DNA from: a virus
Length of the DNA stretch: 64,000 nt
Virus record (IMG/VR): IMGVR_UViG_3300035703_000008
Coordinates: 144,933-208,932 of that record
Reading direction: 5' to 3' (one strand)
Each line of letters opens with the position of its first letter. The stretch's first letter is position 1. Under the pieces are notes generated by a model. The model saw nothing but the letters and a program-made list of their open reading frames with translations. It did not search any database and was not told the DNA's origin. A program made the translations under genes and the position numbers. This document shows, one piece after another, positions 22,825 to 33,300 of this stretch.

Positions 22825-24903
22825 ATGTCAATCAACAAAATTTCAGGAAATATACTGCAGGACAATCTGCAGCGTGGATCTAATCTCACTTTCCAGACTG
22901 ATCTTTTGGTCGTTGATGTGGTCAATCAACGGATTGGTGTAAACACTGCTGCTACTACCCATGTTCTCACCGTGGGTGGAAATATTTCAGCCGGCAACAT
23001 CGATGCAGCCAATGTTGTTGTCATTGACGGAGTGTTTGCTAACACCGTCAACATTGTTGGTAATTCGGTGTTTGACGGTGTTACGATATCGGGCAACTCT
23101 ATATCGGCTGCATCAGGACGCCTTGAACTTGGCAGTGCAGCCAACATCGAAATACTGGGCGGAAGCCTAGGATTTGTTCTTACCACAGACGGAGCTGGAA
23201 ATCTTGATTGGACCAGCACATCTAACATCACTGGCGTGCTGGGTAATCTAGTAGATCTTGGCACACCATCGGCGGGAAATCTCGTCAGTAATGCAGTAAC
23301 TTTGACAGCGAATACATCAGTGACCGACGGCATAGCACAACTCAACGTGATACTCGGCAAGCTGGTACCTCCAGCTCCACCAGCCTTTCCTGGATCAAGT
23401 TCCCTTTCGATTACTACATCTACCACATCGGCTCGCATGTGTTTGGGGTTTACTCAACCTGACAACACGCCTGGCGCCAACAAAGCAGTAGCAGCTGGTA
23501 CTTTGGTGTCGGTGATACGTGGCAGTTCTTATTCAACCAATACTATTTCCAATACCGGACCAGGAGATTCAGGCACATTGACCCTGTACCTCAATGGCAC
23601 AGGTGCTGGCAATGTTACCTTCAACTCGGGAGCTAATCCCACTGCCAATGGTACCTACAGCAACCTTGTAGTCACCAACAACTATGACTACAACGTGGCC
23701 AATGCCAACATCGCTTCAGGTTTCTGGTATGTGTTTTCAGCTCGCGGCGCAGGCACAGTGACTTCGGGCTGGAACGAAGTTGGAATGACTCACAGCGGTG
23801 CTGGGTCAACAAATACGCCATCCTGGTATTATGACAACTCTACTGTGGCAGCCCCACAGTTTACAAACACCTCGATAGCTCCAACTTCCAACAGTTTCAG
23901 CTATACCAGCACCATACCGCACTACACTTCGAGTACTCAGTTTACCATTGGGTTTGACGTGAATCGCCTGTCAGCGAACATGTATCCCAATTCCAACAAT
24001 CTCACATCAACCACCGCAGCAGGAGGTAGTTTTGCTGCCCCGGCCGCGATAACCTATGCTGCAGCCGGCATATCCACGCCCTTGGCACAGAATCTCTATG
24101 CCAACACCGGAGCAGTTACAGCTTCGACAACCGTGTCCGTCACTACCGGGTTTGGATCTAGCAGCACAGGGCCTTCGATATCGGTGACCAATAGCTACAA
24201 CACCGGATCAAATACCTTCAGTCCCGGTGCAACAGTGCTGAGAAAAACAGGTACAGCCACAGCCGTTGACGAAGGCAACGTGGTGGTCACTAATGTGGGA
24301 ACTGGATCAGGCAACGCCGTGCGTATAGCGAACCCAGGCAGTGGAAACACGCCGGCTTACACAGCCAGCGCTACCGCATTTGACAGTCAAAACGGCCCTT
24401 TGCAGACCTATGATGCTGTGGTGGTTGGATCAGGCAGCCAAGGTGTGCTGAGACATGACCAGACCAATTACAGTACAGGATATCTTCCTGTGGGCCCTGA
24501 TCTGTCTGTGGGACGCAGTGGCACACAGTATTTCACCATCAAGTTTGTTCGCACCGATGTCAGCAAGTTTGACATACGCTATTCGGGCAACGTGGCCGGA
24601 ATGTGGGTGGCCCTTCCTGGATCAGCCATAGATTCGAGCTCGGGCGCCAATGGCTGGATAGACATGACTGTGGCCTATGCTGGCAGTGGATACCCTGGCG
24701 TGAACGCACCCGGCAACGGCAGCGATGGTTGCAGCCTAGGTGGTGTTGTACAAGTGAATACCACGGTGGCCAATGCCAGCAAGACCTGTACGTTTGGTAC
24801 AGTGTCTAGTTCCGGCACAGCTACCAATGAAATCTATGTGAGAATCGCACTCACATCCGGTCAGAGTGTCACGGCTCTGTCATTACAACAGGCGACTAAC
24901 TGA
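22825..24903 (+). CDS. tail fibre protein, 692 aa
   Basis: Begins MSINKISGNILQDNLQRGSNL, then NQRIGVNT, a common start of marine phage fibres. The N-terminal quarter has GN-rich beta-helix-like repeats (GGNISAGNIDAANVVVIDGV); the rest is Ser/Thr/Gly/Asn-rich beta sequence without obvious repeats, ending in GTATNEIYVRIALTSGQSVTALSLQQATN. No peptidase or hydrolase motif is visible. It overlaps the next fibre gene by one base (TGATG). Likely forms a trimeric fibre with the receptor-binding part in the C-terminal half; receptor unknown. Confidence 0.75.
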   Translation: MSINKISGNILQDNLQRGSNLTFQTDLLVVDVVNQRIGVNTAATTHVLTVGGNISAGNIDAANVVVIDGVFANTVNIVGNSVFDGVTISGNSISAASGRLELGSAANIEILGGSLGFVLTTDGAGNLDWTSTSNITGVLGNLVDLGTPSAGNLVSNAVTLTANTSVTDGIAQLNVILGKLVPPAPPAFPGSSSLSITTSTTSARMCLGFTQPDNTPGANKAVAAGTLVSVIRGSSYSTNTISNTGPGDSGTLTLYLNGTGAGNVTFNSGANPTANGTYSNLVVTNNYDYNVANANIASGFWYVFSARGAGTVTSGWNEVGMTHSGAGSTNTPSWYYDNSTVAAPQFTNTSIAPTSNSFSYTSTIPHYTSSTQFTIGFDVNRLSANMYPNSNNLTSTTAAGGSFAAPAAITYAAAGISTPLAQNLYANTGAVTASTTVSVTTGFGSSSTGPSISVTNSYNTGSNTFSPGATVLRKTGTATAVDEGNVVVTNVGTGSGNAVRIANPGSGNTPAYTASATAFDSQNGPLQTYDAVVVGSGSQGVLRHDQTNYSTGYLPVGPDLSVGRSGTQYFTIKFVRTDVSKFDIRYSGNVAGMWVALPGSAIDSSSGANGWIDMTVAYAGSGYPGVNAPGNGSDGCSLGGVVQVNTTVANASKTCTFGTVSSSGTATNEIYVRIALTSGQSVTALSLQQATN

Positions 24904-27230
24904 TGGCCGTATCTCTAGCTCAATACGTTGATCTGCTGTTCAAGAAGCTGCAAGGTGTAGCCAAAACAGCCAATGCCACGGTCAAAGGAGCCAGCAACGA
25001 AAGCATCGCCAGTCCCCCGCTGCTGCGTGGCGACATCATTTGGATGGACAGCGATCAGATACCTGGAACAGCACAGGCATTGGCCAATATCGCACAAGCC
25101 TACACCGGAGCCAATGCTGTCGAATGCGTGGCCGACACTACGGTACCGCCCATTGGTGGAGTGAGACCAACTTGGTTGACAAATCTTGACTATTGGATAC
25201 CTCAAGAGTTTGGATCCACATGGCTGCCCAAGATCTATGTTGATAGTCCGGGTGTGGCCAACGTTGAAGCCACGGGCACTCAGATTTTTGCAGCAGGTAT
25301 TGGTGGTGCCGGCGAGTACTACTTTGACACACAAGCTGGTGTGCTCAATTTCATTGGTGAGACCATACCTTCTACCTTGACCTCGGGCAAGGTGATCTAT
25401 GTGTCGGGTTACCGATATGTGGGCGCAGTGGGCATCAACAGTGGATCCGGTAATGTCAATCTAGCTAACCTGCGTGTGGCCAACACCACGATCACCACCG
25501 ATGGCACGATTGGTAACATCGTGCTTGAGCCCACAGGCAACGGTATAGCAATCATTGACACCACCACAGGACTCCTGGTACCTGTGGGTAACACAGCTCA
25601 ACAACCTGTGCCGGCCAGTACAGGAACCATACGATTCAATTCAGAAACAGTGGTCTTGGAAGTCTATGACGGCAACAGCTGGGTGCCTGCTGGCGGATCG
25701 ACATTTAATATCAGCAATCAGACCATCAATCCCGACGGCATCACGGATACTTTTGTTTTGAATTATGATGCCACTGACGACACGGTATTGGTCACCATCA
25801 ACGGCATCATGCAGACACCGGCAGTGTCATACAGCATCACTGGTAATTCGATCACATTTGCTGAGATACCCGAACCCACAGACACGGTACAAATAAGATA
25901 TATCTCGGCCACTGAAACTGTGACGTTTATTGACAATGTGTCGGGCAATGCTTTGGTTCGTACAGAAACATCCGGGGATGTCACGATACTTTCTACAGGA
26001 ACCATTGACCTCACGGGCAACCTACTGCCATCGGCCAACATCACGTATTCCTTGGGCAACACTGATCTGCGTTGGAGCGATCTCTGGCTGTCGGGCAACA
26101 CCCTGGTGCTTGGCAATATCGTGGTCAAAAATACCACGGGCAATGTCATTGGGTTTTTTGGTCCCGATGGCGTTACCCCAGCCACACTTGATGCCAATGC
26201 CGAAATCGTCAGCGATGCCATAGCCAGCGGTACCAGCGAGATTGACTTTGCTGCACCCAACGGTAACATACAAGCTACTGTGGGCGGATCCACAGTGGCA
26301 GTGATATCAACGTCGGGCATCACGATCACCGGTGATATCACTGCTGGAAACTATGTTGGGAACGGTAGCCAACTCACTGATATAGTAGTCAGCTCTGTAC
26401 CAGCAGCCAATGTCATTGGCCTGGCCAATGTGGCAACCTCTGGCGACTACACCGATCTTATCAATACGCCCACGATACCCACTCACACGTCAAATCTCGT
26501 CAATGATTCGGGATTTATAACCACAGCCACTGCCAATGTGATATCTGTGAATGGTCAGTCAGGTGTGGTCACTATTGCCACTTATGGCAACACTGATGTA
26601 GCCAACTATCTGCCCACGTATTCAGGAAACATTGGCGGAACGTTGACCACAGCCGGTCAGCCCAATATCACTGCTGTGGGTACGTTGGGGTCGTTGACAG
26701 TGACTGGCAATATCACCGGCGGTAACATGTCAGTGTCAACGGGTTCGATCACTGTGGGCAATGTCATCAATGCCAACGGTAACGGTGTGGGAAATATTGG
26801 ATCGAGCTCTAATTATTTTGACACCATATTTGCACGAGCCACATCTGCACAATATGCCGACGTGGCAGAAAAATTCATCAGCGATCAGGTGTATTCACCA
26901 GGCACTGTGTTAGTGTTTGGTGGATCCCAGCAAGTCACACTATGTGATCGTTACGCCGATCCCAGGGCCGCTGGCATAGTTTCCACTGATCCAGCCTATC
27001 TCATGAATAGCGGAGCATCCGGAATCACAGTGGATCTAGCACTTACCGGTCAGGTCCCTTGTTTGGTAGTGGGCCCTGTGAGCAAAGGCGATATCCTGAC
27101 CACTTCAGACTTGCCAGGGTATGCATGCCGATTGGAGTCTGAGCACTGGCGCCCGGGCGTGATCATAGGCAAAGCTCTGGAAAGCTGCAGAAGCGGACAT
27201 CATCGTATATTGGTATTTGTTTGTCGATGA
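24903..27230 (+). CDS. tail fibre protein with conserved C-terminal domain, 775 aa
   Basis: After a distinct N-terminal ~180 residues, the protein carries shared fibre modules: GTIRFNSETVVLEVYDGNSW, a module ending ITFAEIPEPTDTVQIRYI, a strand-turn region VLGNIVVKNTTGNV, and LVNDSGFITTATANVISVNG typical of fibres. The last ~145 residues (NIGSSSNYFDTIFARATSAQ then YADVAEKF) match the end of the giant fibre at 27387 (NIGSSTGYFNTIFAKATSAQ then YADLAEMY), so the two are paralogous there. This C-terminal domain may serve trimerisation or as a knob. The gene closes the first half of the fibre operon; a 156-base gap follows. Confidence 0.75.
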   Translation: MAVSLAQYVDLLFKKLQGVAKTANATVKGASNESIASPPLLRGDIIWMDSDQIPGTAQALANIAQAYTGANAVECVADTTVPPIGGVRPTWLTNLDYWIPQEFGSTWLPKIYVDSPGVANVEATGTQIFAAGIGGAGEYYFDTQAGVLNFIGETIPSTLTSGKVIYVSGYRYVGAVGINSGSGNVNLANLRVANTTITTDGTIGNIVLEPTGNGIAIIDTTTGLLVPVGNTAQQPVPASTGTIRFNSETVVLEVYDGNSWVPAGGSTFNISNQTINPDGITDTFVLNYDATDDTVLVTINGIMQTPAVSYSITGNSITFAEIPEPTDTVQIRYISATETVTFIDNVSGNALVRTETSGDVTILSTGTIDLTGNLLPSANITYSLGNTDLRWSDLWLSGNTLVLGNIVVKNTTGNVIGFFGPDGVTPATLDANAEIVSDAIASGTSEIDFAAPNGNIQATVGGSTVAVISTSGITITGDITAGNYVGNGSQLTDIVVSSVPAANVIGLANVATSGDYTDLINTPTIPTHTSNLVNDSGFITTATANVISVNGQSGVVTIATYGNTDVANYLPTYSGNIGGTLTTAGQPNITAVGTLGSLTVTGNITGGNMSVSTGSITVGNVINANGNGVGNIGSSSNYFDTIFARATSAQYADVAEKFISDQVYSPGTVLVFGGSQQVTLCDRYADPRAAGIVSTDPAYLMNSGASGITVDLALTGQVPCLVVGPVSKGDILTTSDLPGYACRLESEHWRPGVIIGKALESCRSGHHRILVFVCR

Positions 27231-27243
27231 TTTTGCTGACCTG

Positions 27244-27251
27244 ACTAAATA
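27244..27251 (+). promoter_or_regulatory. late promoter box, distal
   Basis: ACTAAATA in the 156-base gap before the giant fibre gene, 135 bases from its start. Confidence 0.4.
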
Positions 27252-27346
27252 AAAACACAACATCAACGGTCGCAACGACCAAGCGTTCTCCCAAAAAATC
27301 CACTCTGTCTTTTTGCCAGGCACGAAGACTGATTTCCTATGATTTC

Positions 27347-27354
27347 GGTAAATA
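27347..27354 (+). promoter_or_regulatory. late promoter box, proximal
   Basis: GGTAAATA, 32 bases before the ATG at 27387, which has GGGAGA as ribosome binding site. Confidence 0.5.
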
Positions 27355-27386
27355 TGCTGGATGCCCATGGGGCGGGAGACTAAAAA

Positions 27387-30300
27387 ATGGCCGTGACACG
27401 AATTAATAATAATCAGATATCCGACGCATCGGCAGGTAATGCGTATGTGGGTATCAATGCTGCAGTTAAGCTGCAGGATTACTCGATCACCTCGGGTAAG
27501 ATCTCTAACAACCTGACTTATGGTAGCGATCTTACTGTCGCAGGTAACCTTACTGTACAAGGTAACACAACAACAATCGACACCGTTAACGTGGTCGTCG
27601 AAGATCCACTGCTGCTGCTTGCTGCTGCACAGACCGGATCGCCCACGCTGGACATTGGCTTTATTGGCAAGCGTGGTACCAGCGATAACATCGCGTTTGT
27701 CTGGGACGAAAGCGAAGGATTGTTTGCAGCCGCATTCACTTCTAGCGAAGTCACAAACACAACTATCACTATCAACAGCTATGCCAGCGTGAAATCTCTG
27801 GATTCTGCTGTGACTGGAAATCTTTCGGTAACAGGAATCAGCACATTTACTGGCAATGTCACACTGGGCAACCTCTTTGTTGACGGTCAAAAAACCATTG
27901 ATGTTGGCAACAGCATCATCGGCAATGTGCAGTATCCTGTGGCCAACACTGATGCTGCAACCAAGAAGTTTGTTCTCGACGAAACCAGCGGCGGCTTCTT
28001 TGTCACTGATGCAGCAAATGCCAGCCCCCAAGAAGTCAAAAAGGGCGAGTACCTTAGATTCCTTGGCACCACTAATGAAGTCGACGTCGCAGTAGGCGCC
28101 ACAGACAATGTTACAATCGGCTTGCCTGCTAATGTAACTATCAGCAACGACCTCACAGTCAACAACAACGCCACTATCGAAGGCGAGATTTTTGCCAACG
28201 GCAACATCCTGGTATCTGTGGCTAATACTTACAGCCTGGGCAATGCTTCTCATCGTTTCAAGGATCTTTACCTCAGTGGCAACACACTGTATCTGGGCAA
28301 TGTTGAGCTTTCCCAGACTACAACTGATCGTACCATCCCTGTTGTCACCATTTCTGCCAATGGCTCAGACGCAGTAGCCAACGCTGAATCGTTTAACGCT
28401 TCCAATGCTGTCACAGCTGGCGGCAACGTTACTGGTGCCAATGTTATTGCTACAGCCAATGTCACTGCCACAGGCAACGTATCAGGTGGCAACGTATTGG
28501 CCACAGCAGGGCTGTATGGCGCTTCTTTGAGCGTGACTGGCAACATCGCAGGTGGAAACCTCAGTTCAGCTGGTATCATCACAGCAGTTGGTAACATCGC
28601 AGGTGGAAATCTTGCTGCTAGCGGTGCTATTGATGCCACAGGTAATGTCACAGCTGGCAACGTGATCACAGTTGGTGTTGTAACTGCCACAGGCAACGTA
28701 ACAGGTGGAAACCTGATCACAGCTGGTGCAGTGACTGCCACAGGCAACATCACAGCCACAGGCAATGTTGTAGGCGGAAACCTCGTAACAGCTGGAAACC
28801 TCGAAGCCAACAATGCTTCTATTGCTGGTTCGTTCAGTGCCAACAACCTTTCGGCAGTGAACAATGTCACTGGCAACGTGATCACATCCAACACCAGCAT
28901 CAACGGTCAGACCGTGGTAGCTTCTGGAAACGTCACAGCTGGTAACGTGATCTCCAGCGGTATCGTAAGTGCCACAGGCAACGTGAGCGGTGGAAACCTG
29001 ACCACAGCTGGCCTCGTAAGTGCCACAGGCAACGTGAGCGGTGGAAACCTGACCACAGCTGGCCTCGTAAGTGCCACAGGCAACGTGAGCGGTGGAAACC
29101 TGACCACAACTGGTAAAGTGTCTGCTGCAACTGGTACATTCACTGGCGACGTTGACGTAGCTAATCTTTCTGCTTCTGGTACAGCCACAGTCACAGGCAA
29201 TGTGCTGGCTGGTAACCTCAACACTGGTGGAAAAGTAGTGGCCACTGGCAACATTGACAGTTCCGCTCATATTTCGGCAACAAACAGCATCACAGCTGGC
29301 GGTAACATCTCTGGTGGTAATATCAGTGCTTCGGGCACAATCGCTGCCACAGGCAATGTGTCAGGAGGTAACCTTACTACACTGGGCGCAGTAATAGCAT
29401 CCGGTAACGTCACTGGTGACAATCTCTTTGGCGATGCACTGTTTGGCGTCACTGGCGACTTCAATATCTATGCACCTGCTGGTAACCACAGCATCATCCT
29501 TAATGCTACTGGTACAGGTACCATCGACGTTGGCAACGTCAGAATCACCACACTGGCTGAACCCAGCAACGACAACGATGCCGCAACCAAAGGCTATGTT
29601 GACTCGGTAGCACAGGGTCTCGATGTCAAAGCTTCGGTGGTAGTTGCTACTACAGCACCTCTGCCTGCATTTACCTATAACAACGGTAATGCTGGTGTTG
29701 GCGCTACAATCACAGCTTCTGCAGCTGGTAACCTCGAGATTGACGGTGTAACAGTATCCACTGGCGATCGCGTGCTGATCAAGAACGAAACCGGTGCTGA
29801 TGAGCCTTACAACGGTATCTACGTAGTGACCACAGCGGGTACACCCAGCGTACCGTTTGAACTGACACGTTCCACAGACATGGACAACGGAAGCCCCAGC
29901 GGTGAGTTCCCTGGTGCGTTTACGTTTGTCGAAGAAGGTACAGTGAACTTTGATTCGGGCTGGGTATGTACTACCAACGCTCCAGTCACAGTGGGCACAA
30001 CACCTATCACGTTCCAGCAGTTCTCGGGTGCAGGTTCGATCGTTGCTGGTAACGGTCTGGGCAAAACAGGTAGTACACTGTTCGTCAACGTTGACAACGA
30101 TACCACAGCTATCGTAGCTGACAACGTGGTAGTTAAAGCAGGTGCTAACCTGGTAACTCCCAACATTGGCAACGCCACAGGTACCACACTCACACTCACA
30201 GGCAACGTAGTAGCTGGTAACGTCAACTCCAACGGCGCAGTCACAGCTGGAACAAGCGTCACAGCCACAGGCAACATCAGCGGTGCTAACTTGTTGGCCA

Positions 30301-33300
30301 GTGGTTATGTAGCTGCTTCGGGCAACGTAAGCGGTGCTAACTTGTTGGCCAGTGGTTTTGTATCTGCCACAGGCAACGTAATTGGTGCCAATGTTGTCGC
30401 TGTCAATGGACTGTACGGTACCACATTGTCAGTTGTGGGCAATGTCGATGCTGGCAACCTCAACACCACAGGCAAAGTAGTTGCAGTTGGCAACGTTGAT
30501 GCAGGTAACGTCAACACTGCTGGTAATGTAGCTGCAAACTTTGTGTTTGCTACAGGCAACGTTGATGCAGGTAACCTGATCACTTCGGGCGTGATGACTG
30601 CCACAGGCAACGTAACAGGTGGTAATGTACTCACAGCTGGTATCGTAAGTGCTACAGGTAATGTAAGCGGCGGCAATGTAACCACAGCTGGTCGTGTTGA
30701 TGCCACAGGTAACGTGGCTGGTGGAAACTTGACCACAGCTGGTCGTGTTGATGCAGTTGGCAACGTGGCTGGTGGAAACCTGACCACAGCTGGTGCAGTT
30801 GATGCAATTGGTAACGTATCTGGCGGTAATGTACTGTCCAGCGGTATCGTAAGTGCCACAGGCAACGTGAGCGGTGGAAACCTGACCACAGTGGGACAAG
30901 TTCTTGCCACAGGCAACGTAGCTGGCGGCAACATCACCACAGTGGGCGGTGTCACTGCTACTGGCAATGTCAACGCATTTGACGTAGTAGCCAGCAACGC
31001 ACTGATTGGTAACAGCCTGGTAATTAGCGGCAACATCAACGGTGGAAACCTCAACGCTGTTAATGCTGTCAATGCCGGTACTACAGTGACCGCAGTTGGA
31101 AATGTCACGGGTGGTAATGTACTCACAGCTGGTATCGTAAGTGCCACAGGCAACGTCACAGGTGGTAATGTACTCACAGCTGGTATTGTAAGTGCTACAG
31201 GCAATGTAAGCGGTGGCAACGTAACCACAGCTGGTATCGTGAGCGCCACAGGCAATGTAACAGGTGGAAATCTGGTTGCGATTGGCGATGTCAGCGGTGC
31301 TACACTCACTATCAGCGGTAATGTAGCAGGTGGAAACCTGATCACTTCTGGTCAAGTTCTTGCCACAGGCAACGTAACAGGTGGTAATGTACTCACAGCT
31401 GGTATCGTAAGTGCCACAGGCAACGTCACAGGCGGTAACCTGATCACAGCAGGTGAAATGACTGCTACAGGCAACGTCACAGGCGGTAATGTAATCACAG
31501 CTGGTATCGTAAGTGCCACAGGCAACGTAACAGGTGGAAACCTTATTACTAGCGGTTCCGCTGAAATCACAGGAAATGCTTCGGCTAACAACCTGTCAGT
31601 GACAACTACTGCTGCGCTGGGCAACATCGTGATCTCTGGTGATGACGTAACTGGTACCAACGGCAAAGTAACATTCAATGCTGCTGGTGACGACATTGAC
31701 TTTGTGTTCTCGGGCAACAATGCTGCCAATTTGCTGGTAGTTGATTCTGGGGCCGACACAGTGTTGATCAACACTGGAACACCGGTTACAGACTCCTTGC
31801 TCACCATTGGTGGTGCAAGCTCAATGATCATCCCCGTGGGTAATACAAGCCAGCGTCCGCTAGCACCTGTGAGTGGTATGATCCGATTCAACAGCCAGCT
31901 CGACCAGTTTGAGTTCTATGACAACAACAGCTGGACCACAGCCGGTGTTGAGTTCACAGTGATCGCTTCCGAAACCTTCAACGGTGACGGTGCTACCACA
32001 GTGTTTACATTGAGCTCTAACCAGACCACAGCTTCCTGTATCGTCAGCATCAACGGTGTGGTACAGTTGCCCGTGACAGCTTACGCTGTAACAGGCGGAA
32101 CTACACTGACATTTACTGAAGCTCCTGAAGTAGGTGACGTGATTGAAGTACGCGAGATCACAACAACTACCACTATCATGGGTATCAGCAATGGTGATGC
32201 TTCTGCTCAGATCGAAGCTTCAGCCAACACCGCTGATATCGATATCACTGGTAACCTGCTGCCTACAGCCAATGTCACATATAACTTGGGTAGCAATACT
32301 GCAGCTTGGAACGACCTGTATCTGGCAGGTAACACCATTTACCTCGGACCCCTGCGTCTTGAAGCTGCTGACGCCAACACATTCGTGGTGTTGAACAGCA
32401 GCGGACAACAGGCCAACATCGACGTTGGTGCAGTTGACGTCTCGGCTATCTCCAGTGGAACCACAACAATTGGTATCGCAACACCCAATGGAAATGCTTA
32501 TGTGAGCGTGGGCGGACAAGCCAATCGTTTGGTGGTAAGCACTGCAGGCGCTAATGTTGATGGAACATTTGGTGTCACAGGCAACATCACTGGTGGCAAC
32601 GTAAGTGCTACAGGAATTGCTGGTACATTGAGCACAGCAGCACAGCCCAACATCACCAGTGTTGGTACACTGACAAGTCTGGCAGTAACTGGCAATATCA
32701 GTAGTGGCAACGTAATTGCTACAGGAATCGCTGGTACACTGAGCACAGCAGCGCAGCCCAATATCACCAGTGTTGGTACACTGGGATCGTTGACTGTAAC
32801 TGGCAATATCAGTGGTGGAAATCTTGCAGGCACATTGACCACAGCAACACAGACCAACATCACAACAATTGGTACACTGGGATCGTTGACTGTAACAGGC
32901 AACGTCAACACTGGTAACGTAAGTGGTACTACAGGTACATTTACTAATGTGTCTGGTACATTGACCACAGCAGCACAGACCAACATTACTAGTGTTGGTA
33001 CACTGGGCAGCCTGGCAGTTACAGGAAACGTTTCAACTGGTAACGTAAGTGGTACTACAGGTACATTTACTAATGTGTCTGGTACATTGACCACAGCAGC
33101 ACAGACCAACATCACATCGTTGGGTACACTGGGAAGTCTGGCAGTTACTGGCAATATCGGTGGTGGCAACCTCAACATTACAGGAAACATCGTTGACAGC
33201 GGAGCACTCAGCATCATCACAGGATCCAATGGTAATCTTACATTGAATGCTGGAACTGGCTCTATCATAGTCAACAGTGACATCCTAAATGGTCGTGCCA

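Noticed and set aside
30305-31355. Long minus-strand open frames (over 300 codons) opposite the giant fibre
   Set aside because: They mirror the repetitive fibre sequence, lack start signals and consist of low-complexity Val/Pro/Leu or Cys/Thr repeats; they are shadows.
28300-31600. Regular DNA repeats resembling a CRISPR array
   Set aside because: Repeat units are coding, in frame with the fibre gene, with no unique spacers between constant repeats.
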